From Sympetrum striolatum (Eukaryota > Arthropoda > Insecta > Odonata > Libellulidae), in the NCBI GenBank assembly GCA_947579665.1, contig OX388347.1:40556943-40620942 (forward strand): a stretch of 64,000 nt of DNA. The letters run 5' to 3'. The notes under the pieces were generated by a model, which was not told the DNA's origin, did no database searches, and saw only the letters and a program-made list of their open reading frames with translations. The position numbers and the translations under genes were made by a program. Each line of letters opens with the position of its first letter. Position 1 is the first letter of the stretch. This document shows positions 58,634-64,000 of this stretch, piece after piece.

Positions 58634-60196
58634 TGTTTTCTTCAAAATAATATTTTTCAATATCTATCTGAGTCGGCCGGCTGTATAAATAGTTATATAA
58701 TCATCATTTAAATAAAAGTTATCCATTTATATCTCGTTCAATTGATCTGAAGTTATTGCAAACTCTTCAATATTAAAGCTTTTACTAAGGATGCACAGAA
58801 AAGATATACCTTGTTACCTTATGTTTTGCGTGTCTGAGTGCATTACTTTAATGCCCTCTCAAACAACAGATGTTCATCATAGCCTAACCCTTCCATTGCT
58901 GCAACGAGTCCCTTTGATCAAAGAAGCCTGGGGCCGGGTAACCAGAATTATAATACCATTAAGGGCTCCCTTCAGAATCTAACAACACGAGCTGACGATA
59001 TTCCGTGGCCCAAACGGTTTGCTTCTATGTCGAGCTAACTTCGTAATGGCGACGGGCGGAGTGGGAGAAATCGCATATTAGCACAGGGAGGAGGGGGCAG
59101 TTGCAAATAATCGTTGGACTGAGTACTTTTGCGAAAATCTATGAACTTGGCAAATAATGGATAAAATGGACTAGGAGAACGGAAATTAACTTGACTTAAT
59201 TAGAAGCTACTAAATCTCAATTAACAGCGTTAGAAAAGATTAATTAGATAGCAGAGACGTATCAAGAGAGATCAATTGGAGTAAATTTCCTAGATATTTT
59301 GCATTGAAATACATTGAAATGAAATGTTTTATCTACTAACATATTTAACCCATTTTTTACTTTTAAAACAAAGAAATTAGTTCATGCATCTTTTTTTCGA
59401 GTTTTTTCGAAGGAATTTGTCGATAGTTCAGGATAATCTCCATGAAGTAGTACCTAAGAGAAATGTTTTGTTTGTAATGTATTCAGATCCATGGCTGGTT
59501 TAAGTTTCACTTTCTCTAACATTATCTAACGAGGGTTAATTAAGGAAAATGAGGCTTACGGTAACGTGAGGAGTATGATAGTTTGTTTCAGCGTAATTGA
59601 ACTACAATGACTTTATGAATGACGCTTTACTTTTCTTAGATATATTATTCCATGGCAAAATGCCTAAATTAGTGTCTTCATTCAGCATCGTTCATACTAC
59701 TCTATCATCCATGTCATTACAGTCATGAACAAGACTGAAGTAGTTGTGAGATATAAATTTCTCCATTTTTACCGAAAGACAAAAATGATTCCATTCATTA
59801 AGATGTGGTAGCAGGAACAGATAAAAAGTTTAGGGTAATAATAGCATAATTATTTTCACTGAGGACATTTTTCGGTGTAACCAGGTCAAAATCAAACGAC
59901 ATCTATTAAGAAATAAGCGAAGATAATTGCTAAAATAGGGATTTTCTATCAATAGTAATCGGGCATAAAATTCTTTTTACGAATATTAATAGTATGAAGA
60001 TTGATAATGATGAAGACAATTCGCTCTCAGTTAAGGCTATCACTGAAAACCCTTACATTAAACGAGCTTGGTGAACATGCCTAAAAGAAAAATAGAAGAA
60101 TCGTATAAGAACAAGTAAGTTGTCATTCTATCCTGAATTCTTGCTTTTTAAAATCGGAGGTGTGGCGGAGATGTTGTGGAGATAAACTTCATTATG
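58634..60196. other. Intergenic DNA with a small GC-richer patch
   Basis: 58900-59100 is GC-richer. The open frame 58791-58982 has no domain. The rest is AT-rich and unassigned. Confidence 0.38.
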
Positions 60197-60255
60197 AAGG
60201 AAGAGAGATTATCTATATATCTGAATATATACAAGGAAGAGAGATTATCTATATA
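60197..60255 (+). repeat. 36-bp spaced duplication
   Basis: AAGGAAGAGAGATTATCTAT plus ATA occurs at 60197-60219 and again at 60233-60255 without mismatch. Confidence 0.85.
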
Positions 60256-60839
60256 GGAAGTCCCGTCTTCCGTTAAACCCTTTTCTAAAACATAAAAGCA
60301 TAAATAAACGTAAAATAAAAACAGTAATGTATTCAGATTTTTAACGAGTAATGTGAAGAAGAGATTTGCAAAAAAATCGCGATTTGTGTTGAAAGAGTTG
60401 AAAGGTTGAAAGAGAGAGAGAACTAGATCTCAACACAAACGATAATGACATTTCCATAAGAAAGTTAGAGATAAAATAAATATAAAAAAATCAGACCAAA
60501 AATGTTTCTGTAGATGAAAATTGATCATGATTAATAATGTGTATATTCATAAATTTCATGATTTTTAACTCGTATGTCGTGATATATACTATAATTTTCT
60601 TCAATATTTCTTTCTCTACACCTATATCCATAAAATTTCCTACAACCCTTTCTCCTTTCTCTATTCAGATAGGAAATTACCGAGTAGAAAACGGCGTCCA
60701 TTAATGCAACGTTCATTATGGGAGAGCTCTATACATCCATTGATCTAGGGACTAAAACCATGCGTGGAATCGCCAACGATATGATATTTACCCTGCTAGA
60801 GATTCTTCTGCATGTCCCTTATCTCTTATCCTCTCTCTA

Positions 60840-61200
60840 ACAGGAATGAGGAAACGTAGAACAGTTCCCGAGGGAACAAAGGGGTTCGTCTCGTCCTAAA
60901 GGAAGCAGGGAAAGGATAAAGGAGAAGAGATAAGGAAATGAGAGGTAGTAAAAGAGATGGAGACAAAGAGATAAGGGGAAGGATGAAAAGTACAAAGCAA
61001 TCAAGGGGAATAGAAGTTAGGCACAGATGTGAAAGGAGTAGGGGAAAGCACGGGAATCAAAGGAGGCAAAGATAGCCGGTGAAAGAAGTTGAAAGTGGAG
61101 AAAGATGCGGTGAGAGAGGGTGGGGAGGTATATGAGGATGGAAACAGGCTGTATTGGTAGAGAGAGCTATATAGGGAAGATGGCAAGTGGGAGAAACGGG
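60840..61200 (+). other. Polypurine tract
   Basis: About 360 bases that are overwhelmingly A and G on the plus strand, with GGGAAAGGATAAAGGAGAAG and AGATAAGGGGAAGGATGAAA as typical stretches. It is not a simple tandem repeat. Such tracts can adopt triplex structures or act as nucleosome-poor DNA, which is inference. Confidence 0.7.
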
Positions 61201-61220
61201 TTCGAGGGAAGGCAAAATGA

Positions 61221-61244
61221 CTTTATTACAGGCGAGATTGAGAT
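61221..61244 (-). repeat. Dispersed 3'-tail motif (minus strand)
   Basis: On the minus strand ATCTCAATCTCGCCTGTAAT, then AAAG, matching the tail at 53761-53784. No hairpin motif is recognised upstream on that strand. Confidence 0.65.
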
Positions 61245-61568
61245 TTAGAAGATCCAGCCTGCGTTTATCCCGCTCTCAATATAAAGTTTATGAACTAACG
61301 AGCCGAAATTACCCGGTCTTCGAAAAGGGTTATTATTAGCTGATATTATCGGAGATTTCTGGAGATCAAACGAAATCAAACAGAGGAGATATTAGGGGGT
61401 TCTTCGAAGGAAAGGTTATTATTATTTCAATCACAGCAGTTTGAGTTATTCTTTCCTACATAATAAATGCTGCCACACCGCCTTTGTTACGAAGGTAATG
61501 AAAATTTCATGCGCAGTTTTGATATGTGTGCTACTTATAGTAAGGTTAGTTGGAAGAAGAGCATTTTT

Positions 61569-61590
61569 AGTCTCAGTCTCTTCTTAATGA
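61569..61590 (+). repeat. Dispersed 3'-tail motif, diverged
   Basis: AGTCTCAGTCTCTTCTTAAT, then GAAA, preceded by GAAGAAGAGCATTTT as in the other tails. Confidence 0.4.
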
Positions 61591-62559
61591 AAAGACCTCA
61601 TACAATTTAGTTAATTTTAATTCTAAACTGTAGAATCATTATGATCGGATTATTTCATCATTAAGTATAGGCCTAAAAATCACATTACCTGTAAAGTTAA
61701 AGCATTAATTTGCTCATTTAATTGCTAAATGGTATTTGTAATTTCAAACCTTTTGTTTATGTACTGGGAACGTATTCTTTTGTGATAGGGAAGTGTTAAC
61801 AAATGGCCAAGGAAAGGCAATTTTTTTGCGGACGTCGAGGTACGAAAAGCTACGTAGCCGACTTTTAGAATTAATGTTCAGTCACCCGACTAACTGACCT
61901 TGACTTCTTCTCTTTCCTGCTCGTATTTTTTGAAATTGGAGAGACTTCTGTTTTCAAAAATTTACAGCCCTTCGTCATGTTTTTATTGGTTTCAAATTTA
62001 TAGCTAGCCTAACTTTAAGGCATCGCGGTACTTTATCTAAATTATGAATATGCGCGGTAAATTACGGAACGAAGTAAAGAGAAGAAGATGGTGTGGTTTA
62101 GAGAAAGTTGGAAGCTCTAATATCGAACTTGAACTTAATGTCTAATTTGAACTTAAACCATGAAAGTTCATCAGTCATGAGCAGAGGTGTTCCAATTTAT
62201 TTAATAATTTTGGATACTGTGGTTTAAAGAAAACTTTTACAACAGTTCTTCGCCTACATACATATTAGAATTTTTTATTATGGGTCATAAATGTGAGCTT
62301 TCATACCTATTAATGAAGTAATTTTCCTTATTATACTTTATTTGTATCTTATTGAGCATTTTCATATTTTCGGAAATGGTAGAAATCGTATTCCCAAAAA
62401 TTGATGGCTAATTTTCATTCAACGAAAAATAATGGTACGAAAAATGTCAAAGCAAAATAGAATGAGAATATATAATCAGTTAATTTATTTAATGATAATA
62501 AAAATAATGAAAAAATTTCGACCATAAAGTAAACAGATAGATTATAAATGGAATTGAAT
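61591..62559. other. AT-rich intergenic DNA
   Basis: No recognised feature. Confidence 0.4.
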
Positions 62560-63000
62560 GGACTTTAAAAAGAGGTAAGGGGAGTTAATAGAACAGGACT
62601 CGTGGGTGGACAAATGCTCTTGTGAGAGGAAAGAACGAGAGAAAAAGAAGAGCAGACAACATTCATGTGCGGGACACAAAGAGAGAGAGGTCAGAGGACG
62701 GACAAAAGCCCCGGGTTTGGAATTGTCCAGAGAAGGAATTTGCGTGGACGACGGCTCCAAGGGGAGGCAAACATAAGGTTTAACAAAAGAGCCGAAAGAC
62801 GTATATAAAGAGGCGAGAAAGAACATTAAACACGACCGCGATTAACTACACAGAAGAGAAAACGTAAGGCGGGTTTTTTAGGAAGTGGACAATGGGGGAG
62901 AAATGAAAGAGAAGTTGCGCAGAATAACTGCGTGGCATCAACGGAAAATTCGAGTGAAACAGTTCTAATGTCGTGGGCTGCTCCCAAATAAAGGGAATAG
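62560..63000. other. Purine-rich, GC-richer block with TATA-like box
   Basis: Plus strand is A/G-rich. TATATAAAG at 62802-62810 lies between GACG and AGGCGAG, a core-promoter-like context pointing right. No open frame, initiator or splice donor supports a transcript downstream. The minus frames here are composition-driven. Confidence 0.3.
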
Positions 63001-64000
63001 CCTTTTTTGTAGAAGAAAAAAAACATTTTTTTTGATGGTGATGCTCAATACAAATCATGTACGCCAATTATGAATGATTGAAAATGGATGATTGTAATGA
63101 TATTTGCGTAATGCGGAATAATGCTGCCAAGAGACGTAAGTCCGGAATCATAATTTGGAGTTAGGATAAAGTAAAACTGTTAAATTAAAATAAACTCCAA
63201 CAATCGGTAGTATAAACAAAAGCTTAAATTTCACTGGTATTAAAATGATGATTAACGTAACTACTGCATTGAGTGAACCTCAAATCATACAATTATATTT
63301 TATTGTTATAAATTCCATGCCGAAAAATCGCAGTCACACTTAATTTTCAGATTAATTGTTAAGCAGATTTCACTAGAAATTGAATTGTACTGGGCCTCAC
63401 TCTGGTAAAATCACTTTAATTATGTATACTGAGATGTCTGTATATATGTTGCCATTTATGCCGATTTATTGCGATGCGATGCTATTGGCTCCATCTAAAA
63501 CACTCCGTCGATAAGGAAATTAATATATGTTCAGGGAGCAAGCGAAGATCCTTTGCGCATTTTGATATAGTTAGGCGCTAATGAGTTCTCTCTGCTTCTC
63601 CCGAAATGTTATCATGTTCTAGAGTCCGTAAAGTAGTTCCTATATTCCAATTACGCTTGGGCTAATTTTGGGACTACAGACATTGTTTTGTATCAAATGA
63701 CCGATTGAAGAATCTTCTTAGTACTTATGGGAAAAGTTTAACTAGAGCAACGATTTTTATAAAAAAGACACCCTAGCATTAATGTTTACGATATACGTTC
63801 AGGTTATATAATAGCATTCAGACGTCTTCTGTTTTTCTTATTCGATTATGCTTTGTAGTGCATTAGAGCTCCTACCGTTGAATTCTGATTGCTACTTTTG
63901 GGTATAAAATTTTTTTCCATTTGAGCCATAGACTATATACCATGTTTAAATGGCAAGATTACTATTAGATAGTAATGCCACCCTTTCTTGGAGCTTGGAC
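63001..64000. other. AT-rich intergenic DNA
   Basis: No recognised feature to the window end. Confidence 0.4.

Noticed and set aside
1..64000. CRISPR array or prokaryotic operon
   Set aside because: No regularly spaced identical short repeats with unique spacers, no packed ORFs, and eukaryotic transposons throughout; the regular array at 39361-40575 is a satellite with homologous units.

Overview
This is eukaryotic nuclear DNA, most likely from an arthropod and probably an insect with a large, repeat-rich genome. It is about 60-65% AT by eye, has no bacterial-style packed genes, and carries many decayed transposon pieces: LINE reverse transcriptase and endonuclease relics, a mariner transposase relic, piggyBac-like and hAT-like non-autonomous elements, and tRNA-derived SINEs. 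I cannot name the species. An odonate or another hemimetabolous insect would fit, but that is a guess.

Only one stretch looks like a host protein-coding exon. On the minus strand, 23676-23568 encodes a start codon, a hydrophobic signal peptide and a few mature residues, and ends at a textbook splice donor. It has a TATA-like box upstream and sits at the edge of a GC/CpG-rich block (about 23230-25140). The rest of that gene would lie at lower coordinates, and I could not identify its exons or family. Two weaker plus-strand exon candidates (25467-25515 and 26133-26269) may belong to a non-coding transcript. Most longer open frames in the window lie in GC-rich or strand-skewed patches and look fortuitous.

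Layout. 1-5400: AT-rich DNA, a hAT-like end and a GC-rich block. 5458-5655: mariner relic. 7677-8251: LINE 3' relic with a trinucleotide tail. 8993-9092: 50-bp duplication. 10690-19330: three GC-rich blocks, a SINE fragment and a minisatellite. 21702-22330: a 109-bp palindrome and a LINE relic. 23230-27640: the signal-peptide exon, a complete SINE with 12-bp target duplications, and exon candidates. 28290-31640: SINE pieces and a GC-rich block. 33180-34362: a hAT-like composite with GATCGATT minisatellite arms, a tRNA-like segment and a nested palindrome. 35506-37469: a piggyBac-like element flanked by TTAA, then a 5'-truncated LINE with a (TGTAGA)n tail. 39361-40575: a tandem satellite of about 140 bp. 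46210-46400: LINE endonuclease relic. 49158-49725: inverted second copy of the piggyBac-like element. 51093-53784: three copies of a hairpin-rich RNA-like motif with paired base changes, plus dispersed 3' tails. 55661-55862: a 202-bp palindrome. 57124-57417: second copy of the LINE. 58205-58630: a SINE and a cluster of perfect hairpins between direct repeats. 60840-63000: purine-rich DNA.

The window is therefore mostly intergenic or intronic sequence shaped by transposons. The items most worth following are the structured repeat at 51093-53655, the hairpin/direct-repeat cluster at 58350-58630, the paired piggyBac-like elements, and the unidentified secreted-protein exon.
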